Shown here piece after piece: positions 10,178 through 18,419 of a DNA stretch of 64,000 nt. The position numbers and the translations under genes are program-made. Position 1 is the first letter of the stretch, and every line of letters begins with the position of its first letter. The notes under the pieces are model-generated. The model was given only the letters and a program-made list of their open reading frames with translations. It ran no database searches and was not told the origin of the DNA. Source of the DNA: Roseovarius spongiae (GTDB taxonomy: Bacteria; Pseudomonadota; Alphaproteobacteria; Rhodobacterales; Rhodobacteraceae); assembly GCF_003651245.1 (NCBI RefSeq), contig NZ_RAPE01000002.1, positions 558,001 to 622,000 of the forward strand. Reading direction: 5' to 3'.

Positions 10178-11071
10178 TTATCTTCGCAGGGTTTTCCGGT
10201 AGGTAAAGATCTCGTCCTGGACAAAATCACGGAAGGCCGCGATGCGCTGGGATTGGCGTAATTCCTCGGGATAGGCGAGGAAAACCGGGACTTCGCTTGA
10301 TTCCACCTCGGGTAGAATCCTGACGAGATTCGGGAAATCGTAGGTCAGGTAATCCGGCAGCACCCCGACGCCGAGATTGTTGAGCACGCCCTGAAGCACG
10401 CCGAAGTAGTTGTTGACGGTCAGCGTCGGGCGCACGTCGTTGGCCATCAGCTCCTGCACCAGCCGCGCCCCCGCGTTCACCTGTGCGGAGCTCGGGTTCT
10501 GGCAGATCAGGCGATGTTCGCTCATTTCCTCCATCGATTGCGGATAGCCGTAGCGGTCGAGATAGCCCTTGGAGGCGAACAGCCGCATGTGCACGCTCAT
10601 CAGGCGTTTGCGGATCAGGTCGGCCTGGCTGGGTTCCTTCATGCGGATGGCGACGTCCGCCTCGCGCATGGGCAGGTCGAGCAGGCGTTCCTCCAGCATC
10701 AGGTCGATCTTGATATCGGGATATTTCTCGTAGAGCTGCGGCAGGCGCGGGGCCAGCCAGAGCGTGCCGAAGCCGATCGTGGTGGTGACGCGCAATTCGC
10801 CGAAGACGCCTTCCTCGCTGTCGCGGATCCGCGCGGTGGCGGCGTCCAGCCGCTTGAGCATCACGCGGGTCGCGTCGAACAGAAGTTCGCCCTGCTCGGT
10901 CAGGATCAGGCCGCGGGCGTGGCGGTGAAAGAGCGTGGCGTCGAGAGATTCCTCGAGCGAGCGGATCTGCCGCGAAACCGCGGATTGCGAAAGATTCAGG
11001 TAGTCGCCCGCATGGGTCAGCGATCCGGCATCCGCGACCGCGTGGAAAATCCGCAATTTGTCCCAATCCAT
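10178..11071 (-). CDS. LysR family transcriptional regulator
   Basis: The 297-residue protein has the winged helix-turn-helix at residues 1-60 (MDWDKLRIFHAVADAGSLTH, then LNLSQSAVSRQIRSLEE) and a LysR substrate-binding domain after residue 90. A GTG at 11137 would add 22 residues, but it has no ribosome site, whereas the ATG at 11071 has AGGA ten bases before it. It is divergent from the indolepyruvate oxidoreductase gene, and the palindrome at 11173-11195 between them is the obvious operator, so it probably controls that gene and itself. The ligand is unknown. Confidence 0.93.
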   Translation of the reverse strand: MDWDKLRIFHAVADAGSLTHAGDYLNLSQSAVSRQIRSLEESLDATLFHRHARGLILTEQGELLFDATRVMLKRLDAATARIRDSEEGVFGELRVTTTIGFGTLWLAPRLPQLYEKYPDIKIDLMLEERLLDLPMREADVAIRMKEPSQADLIRKRLMSVHMRLFASKGYLDRYGYPQSMEEMSEHRLICQNPSSAQVNAGARLVQELMANDVRPTLTVNNYFGVLQGVLNNLGVGVLPDYLTYDFPNLVRILPEVESSEVPVFLAYPEELRQSQRIAAFRDFVQDEIFTYRKTLRR

Positions 11072-11172
11072 GAAGGCAAAGTCCTGCTCAAATTCTTCCC
11101 CGTCCAGCGCATAGCAAAGTTTCACGTCAAAAGACACTGGCGATGCGCCCGGATGGGTTGAAAAAACGATTG

Positions 11173-11195
11173 ATAGGTCATGTATTTTGACCTAT
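11173..11195. promoter_or_regulatory. Palindromic operator-like site between LysR and IOR genes
   Basis: ATAGGTCA (11173-11180) and TGACCTAT (11188-11195) form a perfect 8-bp inverted repeat around a 7-base spacer. It contains a T-N11-A type core and overlaps a TTGACC that could be a -35 element for the oxidoreductase gene. LysR-type proteins usually bind such dyads in divergent promoters. Confidence 0.65.
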
Positions 11196-11241
11196 ACTGC
11201 GCCGTGTCAGTCCCTACATCCTATCCCAGGGAGGACATTGG

Positions 11242-14200
11242 ATGACCCGGCAGACGATTTCGCTCAACGACCGTTTCGACCTCGGGAAGCGGCAGGTGCT
11301 GTTGAACGGCACGCAGGCGCTGGTGCGCTTGATGCTGATGCAGGCCGCGCGCGACCGTGCGGCGGGGCTGAACACGGCCGGTTTCGTCACCGGTTATCGC
11401 GGTTCGCCCTTGGGGGCGGTCGATTTGCAGATGCGCCGCGCGGAGAAGCTGCTGGCGGCGGCCAATGTCCGTTTCGAGGAAGGCCTGAACGAGGATCTGG
11501 CCGCGACCGCGCTCTGGGGCAGCCAGCAGGCGGAATTGCGCGGCGAGGGCAAGTATGACGGGGTTTTCGGCCTCTGGTATGGCAAGGGGCCGGGGGTGGA
11601 CCGATCGGGCGACGTGATGCGCCACGCCAACATGGCCGGCACCAGCCAGCATGGCGGCGTCATCATGGCGATGGGTGACGACCACACCGGGGAGAGCAGC
11701 ACGGTGCTGCACCAGTCGGAATGGGCGCTGGTCGACGCCTACATGCCGGTGGTGAGCCCGGCGGGCGTGCAGGAGATCCTTGACTACGGCATCTACGCCT
11801 ACGCGCTCAGCCGGTTTTCCGGGCTCTGGGTGGGTCTCAAGACGATGAAGGACACGGTCGAGGCGACCTCGGTGGTCGATGGCTCCGTGGAGCGGATGCA
11901 GCTTGTCATGCCCGCGTTCGACATGCCCGAGGGCGGGCTCAATATCCGTCTGGGCGACACGCCGCACGCGCAGGAGACGCGGATCATTGACCACAAGCGG
12001 TTCGCCGCGGAGGCCTTTTCGCGCGCCAACGGCATGGACCGCCGCTTGCTGGGCAAACCGGGGGCGAAGATCGGGTTCGTCGCGGCGGGCAAGAACTGGC
12101 TCGACCTTATCCATGCGCTCGACCTGCTGGGCATCGACGCGGCCGAGGCCGAGCGGCTGGGCGTGACCGCGTACAAGGTCGGCCAGACCTTCCCGCTCGA
12201 CATGAAGGGGTTTCACGACTGGGCCGAGGGGCTCGATCTGATCGTTGTGGTCGAGGAAAAGCGCAAGCTGATCGAGGTGCAGATCAAGGAGGCGATCTTT
12301 GACGACCGGCGCGGGCGGCGCGTCTTTGGCTGGTACAAGGGCGGCGCCGGCGGGATGCACCGCGAGGAACTGTTCCCGACGCGCGGCGCGCTCGACCCGG
12401 TGATGATCGCCGAGAAGCTTGGCGGGCTGCTGATCGAGGAGGGGCGCGGGACCGACCGCATCAAGGCGGGGCTGGCGAAGCTCGCCGAGGCGCGGCGCAA
12501 CGACAACGCCGAGGAACTGGCGAGCCGTCTGCCCTATTTCTGCGCCGGCTGCCCGCACAACACCAGCACGAAGCTGCCCGATGGCAGTCGCGCCTATGCC
12601 GGGATCGGCTGTCACTACATGGTGCAATGGATGGACCGCGAGACCACCGGGTTCACCCATATGGGCGGCGAGGGCGCCAACTGGATCGGCGAGGCTCCGT
12701 TCTCCACCCGCGGGCACGTGTTCCAGAACCTCGGCGACGGCACCTACAACCATTCGGGCGTGCAGGCGATCCGCGCCGCGCTTGCCTCGGATGTGAACAT
12801 CACCTTCAAGATCCTCTACAACGACGCCGTGGCCATGACCGGCGGGCAGCCCAACGAGGGCGGGCTGGACGCGCCGCGAATCGCGCGCGAACTGAAGGCG
12901 ATGGGCGTGCGCGAGCTGGCCGTCGTCTATGACGAAAAGGAAGATGTCGACTTTGACGCCTTCCCGCAAGGCATTGAAATCAAGGAACGCTCCGAGCTGA
13001 TGGACGTGCAGGGTCGTATGTCGGAGGTCAAGGGCGTCTCGGCCATCGTCTATATCCAGACCTGCGCCGCCGAGAAGCGCCGCCGCCGTAAGCGCGGGCT
13101 GTTTCCCGACCCGGACAAACGGGTGTTCATCAACACGGATGTCTGCGAGGGCTGCGGCGATTGCGGGGTGCAGTCGAACTGCGTCTCGATCGTGCCGGTC
13201 GAAACGGAACTGGGCCGCAAGCGGGCGATCGACCAGTCGTCGTGCAACAAGGATTACAGCTGCGTCAAGGGCTTCTGCCCGAGCTTCGTCACGCTGCACG
13301 GCGCGAAGATGCGCAAGGGCGCGACGACCGACCTCACGCTGCCCGACCTGCCCGCCCCTGACCTGCCGGTGATCGACGGTACGCATAACGTGGTCATCAC
13401 CGGGGTCGGCGGCACCGGCGTCGTGACCATCGGCGCGGTGCTCGCACAGGCCGCGCAGATCGACGGCAAGGGCGCGGGCATGATGGAGATGGCCGGCCTC
13501 GCGCAAAAGGGCGGGGCGGTTCATATCCATTGCCGCATCTCCGAGGAACCGGGCGATATCAGCGCGATACGGGTCGCGACGGGCGAATGCGACGCGCTGA
13601 TCGGCGGCGACCTGGTGGTGAGCGCGGGGGCGCGGACGCTGGGCCTCACCGCGCGCGGGCGCACGAGCGCCGTGATCAACAGCCACGAGATCATCACCGG
13701 CGATTTCACCCGCGACACCGAGTTCCGGCTGCCCGCCGACCGGCTGGCGCTGGCGCTGGAGTCGAGGCTGGGCGAGGCGGTGCAGCTTTTCGATGCGACC
13801 GAACTGGCGCGCGCGGTGATGGGGGATTCGATCTTTTCCAACATGATGATCTTCGGCGCCGCGTGGCAGCGCGGGCTGATCCCGCTGAGCCATGACTCCA
13901 TCGCGGAGGCGATCACGCTGAACGGCGCCGCGGTCGAGAAGAACCTGCGCGCGTTCGAGGTAGGCCGTTGGGCGGCGCTTCACCCCGAAGAGGCCGCGCG
14001 CGTGTCCGCGCCGAACGTGGTCGAGTTGCCGAAGTCGCTGGAGGAGCGCATCGCGTTTCGCGCCGATCAACTGGTCGCCTATCAGGGCGAGCGGCTGGCG
14101 AAACGCTATCGCGCACTGGTGGACGACATCGAGGATGCGGGCGTGCGCGAGGCGGTCGCGCTGGGGTATCACAAGCTTCTGTCCTACAAGGACGAATACG

Positions 14201-14661
14201 AAGTCGCGCGCCTGCTGCTCGACACGCGGGACAAGGCGCGCGCGGAGTTCGAGGGCGACTTCGACATGCGCTTTCACCTCGCGCCGCCGTTTCTGGCGCG
14301 CAAGGGCGCAGACGGGCGGCCGCAGAAACGCGAGTTCGGCGCCTGGATGGAGCGTCCGATGCGTCTGCTGGCCAAACTCAAGGGGCTGCGCGGCACGCCG
14401 TTCGATCCTTTCGGCTACAGCGCCGAGCGGCGGATGGAGCGCGCCCTGATCACGCAGTACGAGGCCGACATGCGCGAGGTGCTGCCGCTGCTGACGGACC
14501 AGACGCGCGACCTGATCATCGCGCTTGCCGAACTGCCGCTCTCGATCCGGGGTTTCGGGCCGGTCAAGGCCGCGAATGAGGCCAAGGCGGCCAAGACGCG
14601 CGAAAGCCTGCTGAGCGCGATCCGCGCGGGTGGCGACGGGGTCGCGCAGGCGGCGCAATAG
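11242..14661 (+). CDS. Indolepyruvate ferredoxin oxidoreductase, fused alpha/beta subunits
   Basis: This 1139-residue enzyme oxidatively decarboxylates arylpyruvates (from Phe, Tyr, Trp) to aryl-acetyl-CoA, reducing ferredoxin. The order is an N-terminal pyrimidine-binding domain (TAGFVTGYRGSPLGAVD), a TPP domain (CAGCPHNTS, GIGCHYM, then GDGTYNHSG), a cysteine-rich iron-sulfur segment (CEGCGDCGVQSNC and CVKGFCPSF, around residues 635-680), and a gamma domain (GVGGTGVVTIGAVLAQAA). The fused form of about 1150 residues is common in aerobic proteobacteria. It is preceded by GGGAGGAC and is divergent from a LysR gene. Breakdown of aromatic amino acids is the likely role. Confidence 0.93.
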   Translation: MTRQTISLNDRFDLGKRQVLLNGTQALVRLMLMQAARDRAAGLNTAGFVTGYRGSPLGAVDLQMRRAEKLLAAANVRFEEGLNEDLAATALWGSQQAELRGEGKYDGVFGLWYGKGPGVDRSGDVMRHANMAGTSQHGGVIMAMGDDHTGESSTVLHQSEWALVDAYMPVVSPAGVQEILDYGIYAYALSRFSGLWVGLKTMKDTVEATSVVDGSVERMQLVMPAFDMPEGGLNIRLGDTPHAQETRIIDHKRFAAEAFSRANGMDRRLLGKPGAKIGFVAAGKNWLDLIHALDLLGIDAAEAERLGVTAYKVGQTFPLDMKGFHDWAEGLDLIVVVEEKRKLIEVQIKEAIFDDRRGRRVFGWYKGGAGGMHREELFPTRGALDPVMIAEKLGGLLIEEGRGTDRIKAGLAKLAEARRNDNAEELASRLPYFCAGCPHNTSTKLPDGSRAYAGIGCHYMVQWMDRETTGFTHMGGEGANWIGEAPFSTRGHVFQNLGDGTYNHSGVQAIRAALASDVNITFKILYNDAVAMTGGQPNEGGLDAPRIARELKAMGVRELAVVYDEKEDVDFDAFPQGIEIKERSELMDVQGRMSEVKGVSAIVYIQTCAAEKRRRRKRGLFPDPDKRVFINTDVCEGCGDCGVQSNCVSIVPVETELGRKRAIDQSSCNKDYSCVKGFCPSFVTLHGAKMRKGATTDLTLPDLPAPDLPVIDGTHNVVITGVGGTGVVTIGAVLAQAAQIDGKGAGMMEMAGLAQKGGAVHIHCRISEEPGDISAIRVATGECDALIGGDLVVSAGARTLGLTARGRTSAVINSHEIITGDFTRDTEFRLPADRLALALESRLGEAVQLFDATELARAVMGDSIFSNMMIFGAAWQRGLIPLSHDSIAEAITLNGAAVEKNLRAFEVGRWAALHPEEAARVSAPNVVELPKSLEERIAFRADQLVAYQGERLAKRYRALVDDIEDAGVREAVALGYHKLLSYKDEYEVARLLLDTRDKARAEFEGDFDMRFHLAPPFLARKGADGRPQKREFGAWMERPMRLLAKLKGLRGTPFDPFGYSAERRMERALITQYEADMREVLPLLTDQTRDLIIALAELPLSIRGFGPVKAANEAKAAKTRESLLSAIRAGGDGVAQAAQ

Positions 14662-14743
14662 CGCCCGGCGCGCGAAATCCGCGATGGAAATCCCCCGCGG
14701 GGCGGCGTAAGAGCGGGGCATCGGCGGATCACGGGGACAGGCG

Positions 14744-15556
14744 ATGGCGGTTGGCGTATTCGACAGCGGTTTGGGCGGGCTGACGGTGCTCGATTCGGTG
14801 CAGGCGCGGCTGCCCGAGGTGGATTTCATCTATCTCGGGGACAACGCCAACGCGCCATACGGCGTGCGTCCGGCGGACGATGTGACCGCGCTCACCCGCG
14901 CGGGGGTCGAGCGGCTCTGGGACATGGGCTGCGACCTGGTGGTGCTGGCCTGCAACACCGCCTCGGCCGCCGCGCTGCGCCGGATACAGGAGGGCGGCGT
15001 GCCGCAGGGCAAGCGCGTGCTGGGCGTCTTCGTGCCGCTGATCGAGGCGCTGACCGAACGGCAATGGGGCGACAATTCGCCGCCGCGCGAGGTGGAGGTC
15101 AAGCATGTCGCGCTCTTCGCCACGCCCGCCACGGTGATGAGCCGCGCCTTCCAGCGCGAACTGGCCTTCCGCGCCATCGGCGTCGATGTCGAGGCGCAGT
15201 CCTGCGGCGGCGTGGTGGACGCCATCGAGGAGGGCGACATGATCCTCGCCGAAGCATTGGTGCGCAGCCATGTCGACGCGCTCAGGCGCAAGATGCCGCA
15301 GCCCGAGGCGGCGGTACTGGGTTGCACGCATTACCCGCTGTTGCAGGAGGCGTTCCAGCAGGCGCTGGGGCCGGAGGTGCGCGTGTTCAGCCAGGCGGCG
15401 CTGGTCGCCGAGAGCCTTGCGGATTACCTGACGCGCCATCCGGGCATGACCGGGGAGGCGGGCGGGAGCGCCTATCTCACCACGGGCGAGCCGAAGCGCG
15501 TGTCGGACCGAGCGACGCAGTTCATGCGCCGCCCGATCGCGTTCGAGGCGGCCTGA
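14744..15556 (+). CDS. murI: Glutamate racemase
   Basis: MurI makes D-glutamate for peptidoglycan. The 270-residue protein has both catalytic cysteines in context: C70 in VLACNTASA and C194 in LGCTHYPLL. The N-terminal [11 protein letters not shown] and [11 protein letters not shown] are also typical. It precedes argC by 74 bases on the same strand, with a GC-rich imperfect hairpin between. Confidence 0.96.
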   Translation: MAVGVFDSGLGGLTVLDSVQARLPEVDFIYLGDNANAPYGVRPADDVTALTRAGVERLWDMGCDLVVLACNTASAAALRRIQEGGVPQGKRVLGVFVPLIEALTERQWGDNSPPREVEVKHVALFATPATVMSRAFQRELAFRAIGVDVEAQSCGGVVDAIEEGDMILAEALVRSHVDALRRKMPQPEAAVLGCTHYPLLQEAFQQALGPEVRVFSQAALVAESLADYLTRHPGMTGEAGGSAYLTTGEPKRVSDRATQFMRRPIAFEAA

Positions 15557-15630
15557 GCGCGCGCTCCTCGCGCCCTTGCGGGCGTTCGTCGTCTCGCCTA
15601 GAACCCGGTGCGTCAGACAGGGGAAGCCAT

Positions 15631-16659
15631 ATGACCCATTCCATCGCGATCCTCGGCGCCTCGGGCTATACCGGGGCGGAGCTTGTCCGGCTGATCGCCA
15701 CGCATCCCTCGATGCGCATCGCGGCGCTGTCGGCCCATTCCAAGGCCGGGCAGCCGATGGCTCAGGCGTTCCCGCATCTGCGCCACCTCGACCTGCCGGA
15801 CCTCGTGACCATCGAGGAGATCGATTTTTCCGGCATCGACCTCTGTTTCTGCGCGCTGCCGCACGCGACCAGCCAGGCGGTGATCCGCGATCTGCCGAAA
15901 ACGCTGAAGATCGTGGACCTTTCCGCCGATTTCCGGCTGCGCGACCCGGAGGAATACGCGCGCTGGTATGGCGGCGCGCACGCCGCGCTCGATCAACAGG
16001 CCGAGGCGGTTTATGGGCTGACCGAGTTCTACCGCGAGCAGATTCGCGGCGCGCGGCTGGTGGCCGGGACCGGCTGCAACGCGGCGACCGGGCAATTCGC
16101 GCTGCGGCCTTTGATCGCAGGCGGGCTGATCGACCTCGACGACATCATCATCGACCTCAAGACCGGGGTGAGCGGGGCGGGGCGCAGCCTCAGGGAAAAT
16201 TTGCTGCATGCGGAGTTGTCGGAAGGCGCGCACGCCTATGGCGTCGGCGGGACGCACCGGCACCTTGCGGAGTTCGACCAGGAGTTTTCGACCATTGCCG
16301 GGCGCGAGGTGAAAGTCCAGTTCACGCCGCATTTGTTGCCTGCAAACAGGGGGATACTGGCCACTGTTTACGTCAAGGGCGAGGCGAAGGACATTCACGC
16401 CGCGCTGATGGACGCCTACGCGGACGAGCCGTTCCTGCAGGTGCTGCCCTTCGGCCAGCATCCCAGCACGCGCCACGTGCGGGGCAGCAATTTCTGCCAT
16501 ATCGGCGTCTCGGGCGACCGCATCGAGGGGCGCGCCATCGTCATCGCGGCGCTCGACAACCTCACCAAGGGGTCGAGCGGGCAGGCCTTGCAGAACGCCA
16601 ACCTGATGTTAGGTGAGGAGGAGACGGCGGGCCTGATGCTCGCGCCCGTCTTTCCCTGA
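15631..16659 (+). CDS. argC: N-acetyl-gamma-glutamyl-phosphate reductase
   Basis: ArgC reduces N-acetylglutamyl phosphate to the semialdehyde in arginine synthesis. The 342-residue protein has the NADPH-binding [15 protein letters not shown] at the N-terminus and the active-site cysteine in [11 protein letters not shown] (about residue 150), where many ArgC proteins have PGCYPT; the GCNAT form is also known in the LysY/ArgC group. HRHLAEFDQ and [11 protein letters not shown] are further family signatures. The frame extends upstream through murI, but the ATG at 15631 (after GGGGAAG) gives the standard N-terminus. Confidence 0.94.
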   Translation: MTHSIAILGASGYTGAELVRLIATHPSMRIAALSAHSKAGQPMAQAFPHLRHLDLPDLVTIEEIDFSGIDLCFCALPHATSQAVIRDLPKTLKIVDLSADFRLRDPEEYARWYGGAHAALDQQAEAVYGLTEFYREQIRGARLVAGTGCNAATGQFALRPLIAGGLIDLDDIIIDLKTGVSGAGRSLRENLLHAELSEGAHAYGVGGTHRHLAEFDQEFSTIAGREVKVQFTPHLLPANRGILATVYVKGEAKDIHAALMDAYADEPFLQVLPFGQHPSTRHVRGSNFCHIGVSGDRIEGRAIVIAALDNLTKGSSGQALQNANLMLGEEETAGLMLAPVFP

Positions 16660-16676
16660 GCTTTGCAGGCCGGCCG

Positions 16677-17126
16677 ATGAAATCGCTCAAGAAAAAGCGC
16701 CGCATCCAGGTCATCGTCGTGGCGGCGGTCGCGCTGATCATGGCGACCTCGCTGATCGGTTACGCGATGCGCGACGGGATCAACCTGTTTCGCGCGCCCT
16801 CGGCCGTACTGGCCGAACCGCCCGGGCCGGCGGAGGTGTTCCGCATCGGCGGGCTGGTCGAGGAAGGCAGCCTGCGGCGCGGGCAGGGCGAGGTGGTGCG
16901 TTTCAGCGTGACCGATGGCGGCGGGTCCGTACCGGTGGAATACGCCGGCGTGCTGCCCGATCTCTTCGAGGAGGGGCAGGGCATGGTCGGGCTTGGCACC
17001 TATGACGGTCGGGTCTTCACCGCGACCGAGATCCTCGCCAAGCACGACGAGAGCTACATGCCCCGCGAAGTGACCGACGCGCTGAAGGACCAGGGCGTTT
17101 ACCAGCCGCCTGCGGGCGATGGGTAA
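16677..17126 (+). CDS. ccmE: Cytochrome c maturation protein CcmE (heme chaperone)
   Basis: CcmE carries heme covalently in the periplasm and passes it to the CcmF/CcmH lyase. The 149-residue protein has a basic N-terminus, one membrane anchor (about 12-29), a beta-barrel domain and the heme-binding H123 and Y127 in KHDESYMP, with a flexible tail. It starts 17 bases after argC. Its partners ccmF and ccmH follow, but a lysis gene pair is inserted between. Confidence 0.96.
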   Translation: MKSLKKKRRIQVIVVAAVALIMATSLIGYAMRDGINLFRAPSAVLAEPPGPAEVFRIGGLVEEGSLRRGQGEVVRFSVTDGGGSVPVEYAGVLPDLFEEGQGMVGLGTYDGRVFTATEILAKHDESYMPREVTDALKDQGVYQPPAGDG

Positions 17127-17195
17127 ACGTCGGTTTAACCGCTGAGCGCCAGCCTGTTCCCTCGTCTTCCCCGAGGGTCGCAGAAAGGCCGCCGC

Positions 17196-17807
17196 ATGAG
17201 AACCGTCGCAGATATCGCCAAGGAAATCGTCGCCCGCGAGGGCGGCTTCGTCAACGACCCGGACGATCCGGGCGGGGCGACCAATCATGGCGTCACCATC
17301 CATACGATGCGCCGGCTGGGGCTCGACCTCGACCGCGACGGGGACGTGGACGTGGCGGACGTGGCCGCGCTAAGCCCCGCGCAGGCCGAGGCGATCTTTG
17401 TGCGGCACTACTTCGAGCGGCCGCGCATCGGGGAGTTGCCCGCGGCCCTTCAGCCCAGCGTGTTCGACATGTATGTGAACGCGGGCGCGAACGCGGTGAA
17501 GATCCTGCAACGGCTGCTGCGCCAGATGGGACACGCCATCGCCGTCGACGGCGCGATCGGGCCGCAGACCATCGCCGCCGCCGAACAGGCCGCCGCGGTG
17601 GCGCCCGGCCACCTTGCCGACGCCTACGGAATCGCGCGGCGCAACTACTATTTCCGCCTTGCCGACCGCCGTCCGGCCAGCCGCAAATACGCCCGCACCC
17701 GCGCGGGCGGCAAGGGCGGCTGGATCAGGCGGGCCGAGGAGTTCATCGCGCCGCGCTATCACCTGAGCGCGGGCGAGTTCGCCGCGAGGGTCGCGCAATG
17801 GGGCTGA
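17196..17807 (+). CDS. GH108 endolysin, gene-transfer-agent lysis type
   Basis: The 203-residue protein is a GH108 peptidoglycan hydrolase. The catalytic glutamate is E15 in AREGGFVNDPDDPGGATNHG, and the C-terminal half (about 105-185) is the peptidoglycan-binding domain of the family. It has no signal peptide, as expected for a holin-dependent lysin. Residues 44-55 read DLDRDGDVDVAD, a perfect EF-hand/dockerin-like calcium loop. The holin gene overlaps its end by 10 bases. In Rhodobacter capsulatus an endolysin/holin pair releases the gene transfer agent, and this pair fits that role; a prophage origin is less likely because no other phage genes are present. TTTAACC upstream could be a CtrA half-site. 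Confidence 0.85.
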   Translation: MRTVADIAKEIVAREGGFVNDPDDPGGATNHGVTIHTMRRLGLDLDRDGDVDVADVAALSPAQAEAIFVRHYFERPRIGELPAALQPSVFDMYVNAGANAVKILQRLLRQMGHAIAVDGAIGPQTIAAAEQAAAVAPGHLADAYGIARRNYYFRLADRRPASRKYARTRAGGKGGWIRRAEEFIAPRYHLSAGEFAARVAQWG

Positions 17808-18340
17808 TCGGGAAGCTGATGCAGGCGCTGTTCGGGTCGGGGCGCAACGTGGTGGCGGAAACCGCCGAGGTCTTTCGCGAGAACGCCGAAGCCGGCGCGC
17901 AGCGGCGCACGGATGAGCGCGCGCAGGCGCTGGCGCAGCACGCGGCCGAGTTCGCACGGGACGATCGCGGCGCCTTCGATCGCTTCATGGACGGGGTGAA
18001 CCGCCTGCCGCGCCCGGCGCTGGCGCTGGGGACGCTGGGCCTGTTCGTGGCGGCGATGGTCGATCCGGTTTGGTTCTCCTCGCGGATGCAGGGGGTTGCG
18101 CTGGTGCCCGAGCCGCTCTGGTGGCTGCTGGGCGTGATCGTGTCCTTCTATTTCGGAGCGCGCCACCAGTTGAAGGGTCAGGAGTTCCGCCGCAGCATCG
18201 CCGGCACGCTGGCGCGCACGCCGCAGGTGATCGCCAATGTCGAGGCGCTGGACGCGCTGCGGAGCGAGGAGCCGGCCGCGCCCGCGCCGGCCGACGCCAA
18301 TCCCGCGCTCGAGGACTGGCGGCGGGCCGCGCGCGGCTGA
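17798..18340 (+). CDS. Holin, three-transmembrane GTA type
   Basis: The 180-residue protein matches the holin family linked to gene-transfer-agent release. It has an amphipathic N-terminus (MGLIGKLMQALFG), a charged helix (about 20-65), hydrophobic segments at about 74-93 and 108-125 (WWLLGVIVSFYFGARHQL), and an Ala/Pro tail. It would permeabilise the inner membrane so that the endolysin encoded just upstream reaches the wall. The start ATG lies inside the endolysin gene (10-base overlap), so expression is coupled. ccmF follows 79 bases later. Confidence 0.82.
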   Translation: MGLIGKLMQALFGSGRNVVAETAEVFRENAEAGAQRRTDERAQALAQHAAEFARDDRGAFDRFMDGVNRLPRPALALGTLGLFVAAMVDPVWFSSRMQGVALVPEPLWWLLGVIVSFYFGARHQLKGQEFRRSIAGTLARTPQVIANVEALDALRSEEPAAPAPADANPALEDWRRAARG

Positions 18341-18419
18341 TCCGCCCGCGACAAATTGTGACCGGGCCGCGCGTTGATTGCGATTGGCCCGAACGCGCGC
18401 GCGCCCTATAACGCAGGGC

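Noticed and set aside
11221..14829. 1202-codon open frame on the minus strand across the oxidoreductase gene
   Set aside because: It is antisense to a well-supported gene, is rich in Arg, His, Gly and Ala as expected for shadow frames in GC-rich DNA, and resembles no protein family. Similar long shadows (for example 43325-46111 and 307-2433) were left out for the same reason.
17196..18340. Prophage remnant
   Set aside because: Endolysin and holin genes could suggest a prophage, but there is no integrase, terminase, capsid or tail gene, no attachment repeats, and the surrounding genes are core ccm genes.
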